A DNA stretch of 64,000 bases from Pseudoflavonifractor phocaeensis (GCF_021531815.1 NZ_JADYUM010000001.1:1-64000), one strand, 5' to 3'. Positions 52,869 to 61,457 are shown, numbered from the stretch's first letter. Numbers and translations: made by a program. The notes: a model not told the origin generated them from the letters alone.

Positions 52869-54047
52869 TCAGATCACCGGTCCCAGACAGAAAATGTCCA
52901 TGGAGCCGAAATAGGACAGCGCCTCATTCTTCGTCATCTGGCCGGACAGGACCTTGAGCAGCAGCGCAAAGGCCTCTTCTCCCACCTGCTCGATGGTCTT
53001 CTCGCCGGTGATGATGGTCCCCGCGTTCAAATCCATGTCGTGGCTCATGCGGGCATAGGTATTGGGATTGCCGCAGACTTTGATGACCGGCATGGAGGGG
53101 AAGCCCTGGGGCGCTCCGCGGCCGGTGGAAAACATCATGAACTGGGCGCCCGTGGCGGCCATGCCCGTCAGGATCTCCGGCTCACGGCCCGGCGCGTCCT
53201 TGATCCACAGCCCCTTCTGATCTGTGACGGCCTCCGTATACTCCAACACACCCTGGATCGGACGGTGCCCGGACTTCACAATGGCGCCCAGGCTTTTTTC
53301 CTCGATGGAGGACAGGCCGCCCGCGATATTGCCGGGAGTAGGCTGTCCGCCCCGCATATCTTCGCCGATGGATTTGGCCCGCCGCTCCATCCGGTCCACG
53401 ATCTCAAAGATCTTCTTTCCCACCGGGCCGTCGGGTCCGCCCACGGCGCGGTTGGCCAGAATGTGCTCGCCGCCCAGAAATTCCGTGGTCTCCCCAAAGA
53501 CTACCGTGGCGCCCAGGTCCACCAGTTTATCGGCCACATAGCCGATGACGCAGTTGGAAGCCATGCCCGACGTAGTATCGGAAGCCCCGCATTTGATGGC
53601 CATGACCACGTTGGAAATGTCCGCCTCCTCCCGCTGCTGGCCGGAGACCTGGAGAACCAGGGACTGGGCCGCGTCGATCCCCGCCTGGATGGCCCGGGAG
53701 GTCCCGCCCAGCTCCTGGATCCGGATGATCTCCACCGGCTTGCCTGTGGCGCGCAGCTCAGCGAGCATCCGCTCGTGGTCGGTGCCCTCACAGCCCAGGC
53801 TGACGATCAGCGCCGCGGCCACATTGGGGCTCTTGCCCAAATTGATGAGTACGTCCGTCACCCGGTGAAGGTCCAGGGGGAGCTGGCAGCAGCCCTGGTG
53901 GTGGAAATAGCCGATGGTCCCCTGGACCTGGCGGCAGATGGCCTGCGCCACATCGTTGGCACAGATCACGCTGGGGATCACCGCCACCAGGTTGCGGGAA
54001 CCGTACCGTCCATCCGGCCGCTTATATCCCTGAAATGTATAGCCCAC
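52869..54047 (-). CDS. UxaA-family hydro-lyase/sulfo-lyase, large (C-terminal type) subunit
   Basis: A 392-residue large subunit of the altronate dehydratase superfamily. Family landmarks are RPDGRYGSRNLVAVIPSVICAND, the Cys-bearing GCCQLP, VSLGCEGTD and MAIKCGASDTTSG (iron-centre ligands), and TGRGAPQGFPSMPVIKV. Members include altronate and galactarate dehydratases and SuyB, the large subunit of sulfolactate sulfo-lyase. The start is GTG with AAGGAGGAGA in front; its small SAF-domain partner ends 14 bases upstream. Fusion in other species confirms that the two function together. The substrate is unresolved. Confidence 0.88.
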   Translation of the reverse strand: MGYTFQGYKRPDGRYGSRNLVAVIPSVICANDVAQAICRQVQGTIGYFHHQGCCQLPLDLHRVTDVLINLGKSPNVAAALIVSLGCEGTDHERMLAELRATGKPVEIIRIQELGGTSRAIQAGIDAAQSLVLQVSGQQREEADISNVVMAIKCGASDTTSGMASNCVIGYVADKLVDLGATVVFGETTEFLGGEHILANRAVGGPDGPVGKKIFEIVDRMERRAKSIGEDMRGGQPTPGNIAGGLSSIEEKSLGAIVKSGHRPIQGVLEYTEAVTDQKGLWIKDAPGREPEILTGMAATGAQFMMFSTGRGAPQGFPSMPVIKVCGNPNTYARMSHDMDLNAGTIITGEKTIEQVGEEAFALLLKVLSGQMTKNEALSYFGSMDIFCLGPVI

Positions 54048-54060
54048 TGTCTTCTCCTCC

Positions 54061-54360
54061 TTACAAATCCCCACGGCCGCGCATGGCCTCCATATTGTGT
54101 ACGTGCACATATTCCCCTTTTCGGATCCCGCGGCTGGCCGCACCGATGGACTCGCCATACTTCATGATGGCGCTGCCCTTGGGAATGTCAACGAGGGCGA
54201 TCTTATGTCCATAAGGTACATCCCCGATGACCGGGATAATCTCGGAGTTCCCCCGCTTGTCCCGCACCTCCACGCAGGTCCCGTCTGTGATCTGTTCCGC
54301 AAAGATGGTGGCCACGTTGTCCTTGTCATCCACCTTCAGCGCCAGCTTCAATTCTTCCAT
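54061..54360 (-). CDS. UxaA/SuyA-type small subunit (SAF domain)
   Basis: A 99-residue SAF-domain protein: DKDNVATIFAEQI, then VPYGHKIALVDIPKGSAIMKYGE and the end KGEYVHVHNMEAMRG. This is the N-terminal module of altronate dehydratases and, when separate, the small subunit of SuyAB-like lyases. It is encoded directly before the large subunit, with TAAGGAGAGG upstream. A paralogue is at 61176-61457 (same HNxxxxRG ending). Confidence 0.9.
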   Translation of the reverse strand: MEELKLALKVDDKDNVATIFAEQITDGTCVEVRDKRGNSEIIPVIGDVPYGHKIALVDIPKGSAIMKYGESIGAASRGIRKGEYVHVHNMEAMRGRGDL

Positions 54361-54377
54361 GATGACCGCTCCTCTCC

Positions 54378-55652
54378 TTATTTGACCGCCAGAACAGACA
54401 CGCCGTCCGGTATCACAACCACTTCAGCGCTGCCGCCCATCATCTGGTACGCCATCTCCAGCGCCTCATCCGGAGTGGAGGCGGGGATCATATTGGCCTT
54501 TCGGACCAGGTCATGATCCAGATAGGTGGTAACCAGGATCACCTTGAACTTTTTCAGGATGCGGGCGTAGGCCTGGGCGCACCACTGCTCAGCGATGGAT
54601 TCCCTGGCCGGGATCGCGGACAAGTAACTGTCGATCTCCTCGGGGGTGCCGCGCAGCATCAGCTTTTCAAAATTGGTACCGCCCATCCCGTCCCGGCAGG
54701 CGCAGCACATAATGATGACTCCGCCCTCTCTGCAGCACACCTCAGCGGTAGAGGCCGCCTTGGGACTCTGATACAGGTTCTGGTCCAGGGGATAGCCGCC
54801 GTTTGAAGTGACAACGATATCTCCCTGTACCGCAGGCCGCTGGGCAAGGCTCCGAACAAAGGCCACGCCCTCTCCGTGGGCCTGTTCCAGATCGCCGCTG
54901 AAGGCGGCGATGACCTTTTTCTCCGCGTTGAGAGCCACATTTAAAATAAACTGAACGTTGACCTTCCTTGCGGCATACACCATGTCCTCATGGATGGGAT
55001 TGTGCTCCAGCACGCCGGCAGCGGCATAAGGGCTGGCCACCGCCTTATAGGAGTGGTTCTCGTTCACCGTGGCGGCGTTGCAGCTGCCGGGCAGGATACT
55101 CTTTCTTCCGCCGGAAAAACCGGCGAAGAAATGGGGCTCGATAAAGCCCTCGCACAACAGCAGGTCACAGTGCAGGACCGTCTTATTGACCCACAGCTCC
55201 GCTCCCGACGGCAGCTCACACACATGCTCGAAATCCTCATCCTGGAACGCTTTGTTGATCACGATCTTCTCATGATCCACGATCTCATCGCCGAACATCC
55301 GGCGCTGCTCCTCCTCTGTGGTGGCCCGGTGCAGTCCGGTGGCAATGAAAATGGTGACGTCCGCATCCGGATTGCCGCTGCGGATCTCCTCCAGCAGCAG
55401 CGGCAGGGTGATCTTGCTGGGAACCGCTCTGGTATGGTCGCTGGTCACCAGGGTGATCTTTTTCTTACCCCGGGCCAGCTCCCGCAGCCGGGGCGTTCCG
55501 ATGGGGTTGGCCAGCGCGCGCCGCACCAACTCTTCCTGTCCGGCCTCGGGGACGTACTCCTCCGTCTGGGCGGTGATGACCGCTTTCAGATTCTTTTCTT
55601 CCACATGAATCGGGATCGTGGACACGTCATAGGGGATCGCAATGTTAACCAT
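54378..55652 (-). CDS. LarA-family nickel-dependent 2-hydroxyacid racemase
   Basis: A 424-residue LarA homologue. All residues known from the Lactobacillus plantarum enzyme are at the same numbers: Asp72 and Arg75 (DHTR), His108 (TGLHR), His174 (EPHFF), Lys184 (GGRK) and His200 (NENH). It should therefore bind the nickel-pincer nucleotide and interconvert a 2-hydroxyacid's enantiomers. The superfamily covers lactate, malate, phenyllactate and other hydroxyacids, so lactate is not assured. The cofactor genes larB, larC and larE are not in the window. The start at 55652 has AAGGAGG; first gene of the operon through gntR. Confidence 0.92.
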   Translation of the reverse strand: MVNIAIPYDVSTIPIHVEEKNLKAVITAQTEEYVPEAGQEELVRRALANPIGTPRLRELARGKKKITLVTSDHTRAVPSKITLPLLLEEIRSGNPDADVTIFIATGLHRATTEEEQRRMFGDEIVDHEKIVINKAFQDEDFEHVCELPSGAELWVNKTVLHCDLLLCEGFIEPHFFAGFSGGRKSILPGSCNAATVNENHSYKAVASPYAAAGVLEHNPIHEDMVYAARKVNVQFILNVALNAEKKVIAAFSGDLEQAHGEGVAFVRSLAQRPAVQGDIVVTSNGGYPLDQNLYQSPKAASTAEVCCREGGVIIMCCACRDGMGGTNFEKLMLRGTPEEIDSYLSAIPARESIAEQWCAQAYARILKKFKVILVTTYLDHDLVRKANMIPASTPDEALEMAYQMMGGSAEVVVIPDGVSVLAVK

Positions 55653-55681
55653 GTGGTACCTCCTTCCAATTTTTCGCCGTA

Positions 55682-55699
55682 TTGTATGATGTATACATT
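55682..55699 (+). promoter_or_regulatory. GntR-type operator (18 bp), site 2
   Basis: TTGTATGATGTATACATT, identical to 46814-46831. It lies between the -10 of the larA-like promoter and the ribosome-binding site, where a bound repressor would block transcription. Confidence 0.75.
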
Positions 55700-55707
55700 T
55701 CGATTGT

Positions 55708-55736
55708 ATTATGGTCTCTTGACAATCTCTTGTCAA
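55708..55736 (-). promoter_or_regulatory. Promoter of the larA-like operon
   Basis: On the minus strand TTGACA (55736-55731), a 17-base spacer and CATAAT (55713-55708). The -35 is embedded in a perfect inverted repeat CTCTTGACA-N6-TGTCAAGAG (55716-55739), a possible second regulatory site. Confidence 0.75.
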
Positions 55737-55887
55737 GAGACTTTCCACTCGTATTGAGTGCTGAACCAAGAAACCGTCTCTTCATCATCCGCATCGCCCC
55801 TAAAACGGGCATAAAAATGCACCTTTCCCTCTGGTTTTCGCCATGGCGCCGCGTATTCCCCCGGCCGACTCAAAGGATTTCTCCCCT

Positions 55888-57318
55888 TTACTCCTCCTCG
55901 TCTTTCTGGTAGCTGCACCGGGAAGGGATGTGGTATTCCTTGATCTTATATTGCAGCTGCCGGCGGGAAATGCCAAGGTACTCCGCTGTTTTGCCCCGGT
56001 GATTATTGCACACCTCCAGGGCTGCCAGAATTTTTTCCTTGCTCAGTTTTCCCGCAGGCTGTCTCGGTTTCTCTCTTTCTGGCCTGATGGTCTCCTGGGC
56101 AACGTTTTCTCCACCCAGCATGCCGGAGGGGATACTGGAGATCTCAATGGTGGCATATGGCGTCATGACCACCATGCGCTCCACAAAATTCCGGATCTCC
56201 CGCACATTGCCTGGCCACTGGTACTGGGTCACCTCATCCAGCACATGCTGGGAGAAGGTTTTTTTCAAATTATATTTCTTGCAGAAATACTCCAGGAAGT
56301 TCAGGCATAGGGGCACAATGTCCTCCTTCCGGCTCCGTACCGGCGGAATGATGAGGGGGATCACGTGGAGGCGGTAATACAGGTCCGCCCGGAAGGTCCC
56401 CTGCTTGACCATCTCCTTCAAATCCCGGTTGGTGGCGGCGATCAGCCGGAAATCCACCTTTTTGCTCCGAACCGCGCCCACCCGCTGGATGCTCTTTTCC
56501 TCGATCATCCGCAGAACTTTTCCCTGCACCTCCAAGGGCAGAGAATTGATCTCATCCAAAAACAGCGTTCCGCCGTCAGCAGCCTCCGCCAGACCGATCT
56601 TGCCCTCCCGGTTGGCCCCCGTAAAGCTGCCCTTTTCATAACCGAACAGCTCCGCTTCAATCAGGTTCTCCGGAAAAGCCGCGCAGTTTACCGTCACCAA
56701 GGGCTTGTCCTTCCGTTTACTGTGCTCGTGGATGTAGTGGGCAAAGACCTCCTTGCCCGTACCGGACTCGCCGTAGAGCAGGACCGTGGAGTCCAGGGGC
56801 GCGATGTTGTCAGCCACTGAGATCAACTGCACCATATCCGGACTTTTCGCCACAATACCCACTTTTTCCTTCCGCACACTCGGGGCTTGCGTGTACAGGA
56901 TCTTATTTTCCTCCATCAGCATCTTATACAGATGCTGAAATTCATCCACATCCTGCAGCAGTGTAATAACATATTTAATGTTGCTGTTCCCGTCAAAAAT
57001 CGGCGTTCCGGTGACGATCCGCATCCGGAAAGGGCCTCCCGCCTTCTGCAGGTCCTGGTAATACTGCAGGCGGCTGACCCGCCGCTTCTCCTGGCAGACC
57101 AAGTCAAATACACACACGTCAATGACGCTCATAAAGTCATGGACGTTCATTTTCAAATATTCCTTACGGGGAATATTTCTCCAGTTGATCATAACCGTGT
57201 TGGCAAACAGAACATTTCCCACGGAATCATATACCATGACGCCCGCGTCAATGTTGTCCAACACCATGCTGAACGGAAGCTGCTCATGCAGCTCATTGGA
57301 TGACAGCACGCCTTCCAT
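55888..57318 (-). CDS. Sigma-54-dependent transcriptional activator (PAS-AAA+-Fis)
   Basis: A 476-residue enhancer-binding protein. A PAS-type sensory domain (about residues 14-130, LDNIDAGVMVYDSVGNVLFAN) is followed by the AAA+ domain: Walker A GESGTGKE at 183-190, sigma-54 contact loop GSFTGA at 230-235 (variant of GAFTGA), Walker B GTLFLDE, and WPGNVREIRNFVERM. The C-terminus is a Fis helix-turn-helix (KTAEYLGISRRQLQYKIKEY). No receiver domain is present, so it probably senses a small ligand directly. It is divergent from tctCBA, with TGCAC motifs and a sigma-54 promoter in between. Start behind GGGAGG. Confidence 0.95.
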   Translation of the reverse strand: MEGVLSSNELHEQLPFSMVLDNIDAGVMVYDSVGNVLFANTVMINWRNIPRKEYLKMNVHDFMSVIDVCVFDLVCQEKRRVSRLQYYQDLQKAGGPFRMRIVTGTPIFDGNSNIKYVITLLQDVDEFQHLYKMLMEENKILYTQAPSVRKEKVGIVAKSPDMVQLISVADNIAPLDSTVLLYGESGTGKEVFAHYIHEHSKRKDKPLVTVNCAAFPENLIEAELFGYEKGSFTGANREGKIGLAEAADGGTLFLDEINSLPLEVQGKVLRMIEEKSIQRVGAVRSKKVDFRLIAATNRDLKEMVKQGTFRADLYYRLHVIPLIIPPVRSRKEDIVPLCLNFLEYFCKKYNLKKTFSQHVLDEVTQYQWPGNVREIRNFVERMVVMTPYATIEISSIPSGMLGGENVAQETIRPEREKPRQPAGKLSKEKILAALEVCNNHRGKTAEYLGISRRQLQYKIKEYHIPSRCSYQKDEEE

Positions 57319-57400
57319 CGAAATCAACCTCCCGTACTATCATATTACAGCAGTATTCTACCACAATTTGCATCATAGGGAAAGATTTTCAGGCACATTT

Positions 57401-57455
57401 CAAAGTGCAAATTTTGCACTTCACTTTTCATTGCACTTTGCACTTTTTGTGCACC
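57401..57455. promoter_or_regulatory. Cluster of GTGCA/TGCAC motifs, candidate enhancer upstream of tctC
   Basis: Five cores in 50 bases (57405, 57415, 57432, 57439, 57449), including the near-palindrome AAGTGCAAATTTTGCACTT. It lies 250-300 bases upstream of the sigma-54 promoter and about 85 bases upstream of the activator gene. It resembles the cluster at 41731-41798. The rest of the 563-base gap 57319-57881 is AT-rich without genes. Confidence 0.65.
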
Positions 57456-57700
57456 TGTAACGATGTGTTTTCCTTTGGGCCGGCAGGCTCTCTCCGTTTT
57501 CCCCGTTTGGGAGAAATTTTAACGCTATTTTCCGGCGTTTTTTTATCTATTTTTTCCCATCTGATCTGCGCCGAAAAAAGAGAGTTTTTCCGGAATAATT
57601 CACTTGTTTTTAAAGCACGATCTCTTTTTTGCTCTGCAACAAAGTCCTCAATTTTTCTGCCTGAATTTTCTTTTGCATTTTTTCTCCGGCAGGCGAATTT

Positions 57701-57716
57701 TGGCACATTCTTTGCT
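57701..57716 (+). promoter_or_regulatory. Sigma-54 promoter of tctCBA
   Basis: TGGCAC at 57701-57706, five bases, TTGCT at 57712-57716: an exact match to the -24/-12 consensus TGGCAC-N5-TTGCW. The transcript would have a leader of about 150 bases before tctC. Confidence 0.85.
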
Positions 57717-57806
57717 TTATTAAGATATGTAACTTATTTTTTTATGCAACATCCCCTATTTTCCTGTTCCGGTCCACACCGGGGCGCCGGATGCCCGGTA
57801 TCGGAA

Positions 57807-57857
57807 CGCACAACCCGTTTATGACGTATGAGGGAATACCCTTGTACGAGTCATAAA
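57807..57857 (+). other. Imperfect inverted repeat in the tctC leader
   Basis: ATGACGTATGAGGG, AATA, then CCCTTGTACGAGTCAT: the arms pair imperfectly. It lies just before the tctC ribosome-binding site and may form a leader hairpin or a protein site. Confidence 0.4.
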
Positions 57858-57881
57858 AAATAAAAATGGAGGAGAATATCA

Positions 57882-58916
57882 ATGAAAAAACTTTTGTCCG
57901 CTTTGCTCGTCTCCGCTATGTTACTCTCCCTCGCCGCCTGTGGCTCTTCCGGGAAGACTTCTTCCACTGAAAGCAGCAAGTCCTCGGCTTCCGCGTCTTC
58001 CTCTGCCGCTGCCTCTCAGCCCGCCACGAAGGATGACTACCCCACCAAGCCCATCACTGATATCGTCTGCACCTCCGCCGGCGGCAGTACCGACCTGTAC
58101 AACCGTCTGATCGGCTCTTACATTGAAAAGTACCTCGGCCAGGGCTTCGTGGTTGAGAACGTGACCGGCGGTGCCCAGGTCATCGGCACCACCCAGCTGG
58201 CCAATTCCGAGCCCGACGGCTACACCCTCGGCGGCGGCTGGAGCGCCTCCTTCGGTATGCGTCCCTACCTGCTGGAAGTCACCTATGATGTGGACGACTT
58301 CACCTTTGTCTGCGGCATCCTGAACCAGATCGAGGCCGTTATCGTCCGCGCCGACTCCCCCTTCCAGACTCTGGATGACCTGATCGCTTATGTTGGCGAG
58401 CACCCCGAGACTCCCTACGGCGCCGGTGATGCCGGTTCCTTCCAGTACCTCTGGGCCCGCTACGTCATGAACCAGAAGGGCGTCAACGGCACCTTTATCC
58501 CCCACAACGGTGATGCCGCTGCTCTGACCTCCCTGCTGGGCGGCGCCGTGGACTTCGTCTTTGCTGAGACCACCTCCGCCATGAGCGGCATCAAGTCCGG
58601 TGACTACCGCGTCCTGGCTACCTGCATGACCGAGCGCGACCCCGCCACTCCCGATGTCCCCTGCCTGACCGAGCTGGGCTATGAGTGCAAGCTGTCCCAC
58701 ACCATGTCCCTGATCATGCCCGCCGGCGTGCCCCAGGAACGCGTGGACAAGGTCTACAACGCCGTGGAGCAGGTCATGCAAGATCCCGAGTTCATCGAGC
58801 AGTGCAAGCAGGCCGGCTTCTCCGCTTGCTTCAAGACCGGCGCTGAGATCCGTGAGGAGATCGACAACCTGGCTGCCATCGTGAAGCCCATGATCGATGC
58901 GGGTGAGCTGGGCTGA
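57882..58916 (+). CDS. tctC: Tripartite tricarboxylate transporter (TTT) substrate-binding lipoprotein TctC
   Basis: A 344-residue lipoprotein: signal peptide KKLLSALLVSAMLLSLAAC with lipobox LAAC and Cys20 as the lipidated residue, then a Ser/Ala-rich linker and the Bug-type binding fold. YPTKPITDIVCTSAGGSTDL is the usual opening, where the family binds the carboxylate, and GYTLGGGWSASFGMRPYL and GAGDAGSFQYLWAR are conserved. It captures an organic acid at the membrane for the TctAB permease. Known ligands of the family include citrate, other di- and tricarboxylates, and sulfolactate. Confidence 0.93.
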   Translation: MKKLLSALLVSAMLLSLAACGSSGKTSSTESSKSSASASSSAAASQPATKDDYPTKPITDIVCTSAGGSTDLYNRLIGSYIEKYLGQGFVVENVTGGAQVIGTTQLANSEPDGYTLGGGWSASFGMRPYLLEVTYDVDDFTFVCGILNQIEAVIVRADSPFQTLDDLIAYVGEHPETPYGAGDAGSFQYLWARYVMNQKGVNGTFIPHNGDAAALTSLLGGAVDFVFAETTSAMSGIKSGDYRVLATCMTERDPATPDVPCLTELGYECKLSHTMSLIMPAGVPQERVDKVYNAVEQVMQDPEFIEQCKQAGFSACFKTGAEIREEIDNLAAIVKPMIDAGELG

Positions 58917-58954
58917 TCTGAGCTAAACCCAGTTTTTCCTCAACTATAGACAAA

Positions 58955-58990
58955 GCCCGGGAGGGGATGGTTTCCATACCTCTCCCGGGC
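58955..58990 (+). other. Intergenic hairpin between tctC and tctB
   Basis: GCCCGGGAG...CTCCCGGGC with a central GGTTTCC loop. It has no U-tract, so it more likely stabilises the tctC message or causes partial termination, giving more binding protein than permease. Confidence 0.7.
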
Positions 58991-59010
58991 CATCGCAAAT
59001 GAGGTGCGAA

Positions 59011-59526
59011 ATGAATAACCTATTTCAAAAACGTATCGTCATCAAGAAATCCTATTCGGATCTGGGGCTGGGCATTCTGTTCGCCTTGCTGACGCTGTAC
59101 ATGCTTTTTATCGGCAACTATAAGTTTATCAAGGTCGGTTTCGGCGCCGTCGGCAAAGTCGATGACCGGCTGTTCCCCACCATCGTTATGGTCATCGCCC
59201 TGATTTGTGCCTGCGCGATCATCGTCCTCGCCATCGGGGATATCAAGCGGGATAAGAAACTCGTTGCGGCCGGAAAGCAGCCTGCAACCGTAGAGTTTTC
59301 CATCATGGTTCTGTTTCTGTTCGCTGTTGGCCTTTTCTTCTACCTGACTATGAAAAAAATCGGCTATCCGCTGTGTAACTTTATCTGTGTATACGCCGCT
59401 TATTATATGCATGGAGGCAGAAAAATCTGGAAGGGCGTACTTCTGGCCGGTATTTTCACGCTGATTTGCTACCTGTTCTTCGCCGTCTACCTGGGTGTGA
59501 ATCTGCCATTGGGCTTCTCACTGTAA
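59011..59526 (+). CDS. tctB: TTT small membrane subunit TctB
   Basis: A 171-residue protein with four predicted membrane helices, the first in LGLGILFALLTLYMLFIG. Size and place between tctC and tctA identify it; sequence conservation in this subunit is low. It starts at the ATG before NNLFQKR, behind GAGGTG. It ends 21 bases before tctA. Confidence 0.85.
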   Translation: MNNLFQKRIVIKKSYSDLGLGILFALLTLYMLFIGNYKFIKVGFGAVGKVDDRLFPTIVMVIALICACAIIVLAIGDIKRDKKLVAAGKQPATVEFSIMVLFLFAVGLFFYLTMKKIGYPLCNFICVYAAYYMHGGRKIWKGVLLAGIFTLICYLFFAVYLGVNLPLGFSL

Positions 59527-59547
59527 TCTGAACAGGAGGTCGTTTCA

Positions 59548-61068
59548 ATGTCATTTAGTTTTGCCAACATTATCGCCGGTTTCCAGCAGATCGGCACGCT
59601 GAACTGCATCCTGATGATCGCATTCGGCACACTGCTGGGTATCATCATCGGCGCGCTCCCCGGCCTGACGGCCACCACTGGTGTCGCTATTTTCCTTCCC
59701 CTCACCTTCTACATGGAACCTGTTCCCGCCCTTGGATTCTTGGTGGGCATCTACTGCGGCGGCATGTACGGCGGCTCTATCACCGCCATCCTGATCAACA
59801 CCCCGGGTACGCCCGCCGGCGCCGCAACGGTTCTGGACGGACATCCAATGGCACAAAAAGGCGAAGCATACCGGGCACTGCAGATGGCGCTTTACGCCTC
59901 CACCATCGGCGGTCTGATCTCCTGCGTTGCCCTCATGTTCTTCGCCCCTCTCCTGGCCTCCGCCGCCCTGAAGTTCAGCTACGCGGAATACTTCGCCCTG
60001 GGCGTGTTCGGCCTGTCCATCGTGGCCGGCCTCTCCAACGGCAATATTTTCAAGGGCCTGCTGGCCTGCTGCATCGGCCTTTTCATCGGCTGTATGGGCA
60101 TGGACCCCATCTCCGGCTATCCCCGGCTCACCTTCGGCGTCACCTCCTTCCTGGGCGGTTTCCAGCTGATCCCCGTGCTGATCGGTATCTTCGCTTTTTC
60201 GGAACTGATCAAGCAGTGTGCTGAGAAAGTGCGCCGGAAGGATGAGAAGGAAGAGATATTCCCCGTATCCGGCAAAAGCCTGACCAAAGCGGACTGGAAA
60301 CGGTCCATCTCTCCCCTTATCAAGGGTTCCCTCATCGGTACCTTTATCGGCGCCGTCCCCGCCACCGGCGGCGGTACCGCCGCGTTCCTCTCCTACGGCG
60401 AGGCCCGCCGGGCCAGCAAGCACCCCGAGGAGTTCGGCAACGGCAGTATTGAAGGCATCGCCGCCTCCGAGTCCGCCAACAACGGCGCCACCGGCGGCAC
60501 CTTCATCCCCATGCTGTGCCTGGGCATCCCCGGCGACTCCGTCACCGCGGTTCTGATGGGCGCTCTGATCATTCAGGGCCTCACCCCCGGCCCCACCCTG
60601 TTCACCGACCACGCCGACACTGTCAACGGTCTGTACATCGCCCTTCTGATTGCCAACATCTTCATGCTGATCATGGGTCAGGTTGGTCTGCGCTGGTTCT
60701 ATAAGGTCTGCCTCATCCCCAAGGAGATCCTCCAGCCCATTATCTTCGGCCTGTGTCTCATCGGCTCCTACGCGGCCAACTCCAACCTGTTTGATGTAGG
60801 CACCATGCTCGTCTTCGGTCTGCTGGGCTACCTCCTTATCCGCGCCGGCGTGCCTATGACCCCCATCCTGCTGGGCCTGATCCTCGGCAACATCACCGAA
60901 TCCAACCTGCGCCGTGGTCTGATCCCCACCCAGGGCAATTTCCTGAAGTTCATCAATCGTCCCATCTGTCTGGCCATCCTCGCGATCACCATCTTCTCCC
61001 TGGCATTCACCATCATCCGGATGCTGCGGGACCGGAAGGCTGGCAAGGAGATCAATGAGGAGGAATAA
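59548..61068 (+). CDS. tctA: TTT large permease subunit TctA
   Basis: A 506-residue permease with about twelve membrane helices. GIIIGALPGLTATTGVAIFLPLTF and GGMYGGSITAILINTPGTPAGAATVLDGHP are the TctA signature, and the second half repeats it (GAVPATGGGTAAFLSYGEARRASKHPEEFG). Transport is driven by an ion gradient. Strong AGGAGG upstream. Followed by a hairpin and a UxaA-type lyase pair, so the substrate may be what that lyase acts on. Confidence 0.95.
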   Translation: MSFSFANIIAGFQQIGTLNCILMIAFGTLLGIIIGALPGLTATTGVAIFLPLTFYMEPVPALGFLVGIYCGGMYGGSITAILINTPGTPAGAATVLDGHPMAQKGEAYRALQMALYASTIGGLISCVALMFFAPLLASAALKFSYAEYFALGVFGLSIVAGLSNGNIFKGLLACCIGLFIGCMGMDPISGYPRLTFGVTSFLGGFQLIPVLIGIFAFSELIKQCAEKVRRKDEKEEIFPVSGKSLTKADWKRSISPLIKGSLIGTFIGAVPATGGGTAAFLSYGEARRASKHPEEFGNGSIEGIAASESANNGATGGTFIPMLCLGIPGDSVTAVLMGALIIQGLTPGPTLFTDHADTVNGLYIALLIANIFMLIMGQVGLRWFYKVCLIPKEILQPIIFGLCLIGSYAANSNLFDVGTMLVFGLLGYLLIRAGVPMTPILLGLILGNITESNLRRGLIPTQGNFLKFINRPICLAILAITIFSLAFTIIRMLRDRKAGKEINEEE

Positions 61069-61096
61069 CCTCTTCCCTCTTTCATCACGTCTATCT

Positions 61097-61130
61097 GAAC
61101 GGGCAACTCCGGACTCGGATTTGCCCGTTC
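61097..61130 (+). other. Hairpin between tctA and the second SAF gene
   Basis: GAACGGGCAA/TTGCCCGTTC with a 14-base loop and no U-run. Either a weak terminator or an mRNA-stabilising stem within the operon. Confidence 0.6.
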
Positions 61131-61175
61131 GCTCTAACAATCTTCATTTTCCATCATCAAAGTGAGGTATGACGC

Positions 61176-61457
61176 ATGACTGAAAAACGAATGTTGATCC
61201 TGGCCAGCGGCGACAACGTGGGTGTGCTGCTGGAGGATGCCCAGCAAGGCGATATTGCCGTCAGCGGCGATATCCGCGTGCCTTGTCTGGAGGACATCAA
61301 ATTCTGCCACAAGATTGCCCTGAATGACCTGCCCAAACACACTTATTTCATCAAATACGGCGAGATCATCGGATATGCCCTGCGCGACATCAAAAAGGGC
61401 GAGTGGGTCCACACACACAATCTGGATGACGTGCGCGGAAGAGAGGGGATGCTGTAA
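61176..61457 (+). CDS. UxaA/SuyA-type small subunit (SAF domain), second copy
   Basis: A 93-residue SAF protein with ASGDNVGVLLEDAQQGD, CHKIALNDLPKHTYFIKYGE and the end VHTHNLDDVRGREG, parallel to the protein at 54061-54360. Its stop codon shares one base with the ATG of the large subunit (TAATG), giving tight coupling. It presumably forms a heteromeric lyase with that protein. Confidence 0.9.
   Translation: MTEKRMLILASGDNVGVLLEDAQQGDIAVSGDIRVPCLEDIKFCHKIALNDLPKHTYFIKYGEIIGYALRDIKKGEWVHTHNLDDVRGREGML

Noticed and set aside
57300-57824. 174-codon frame across the tctC upstream region
   Set aside because: It overlaps the activator start, the TGCAC cluster and the sigma-54 promoter, has no plausible ribosome-binding site, and its translation is Phe/Ser-rich low complexity.
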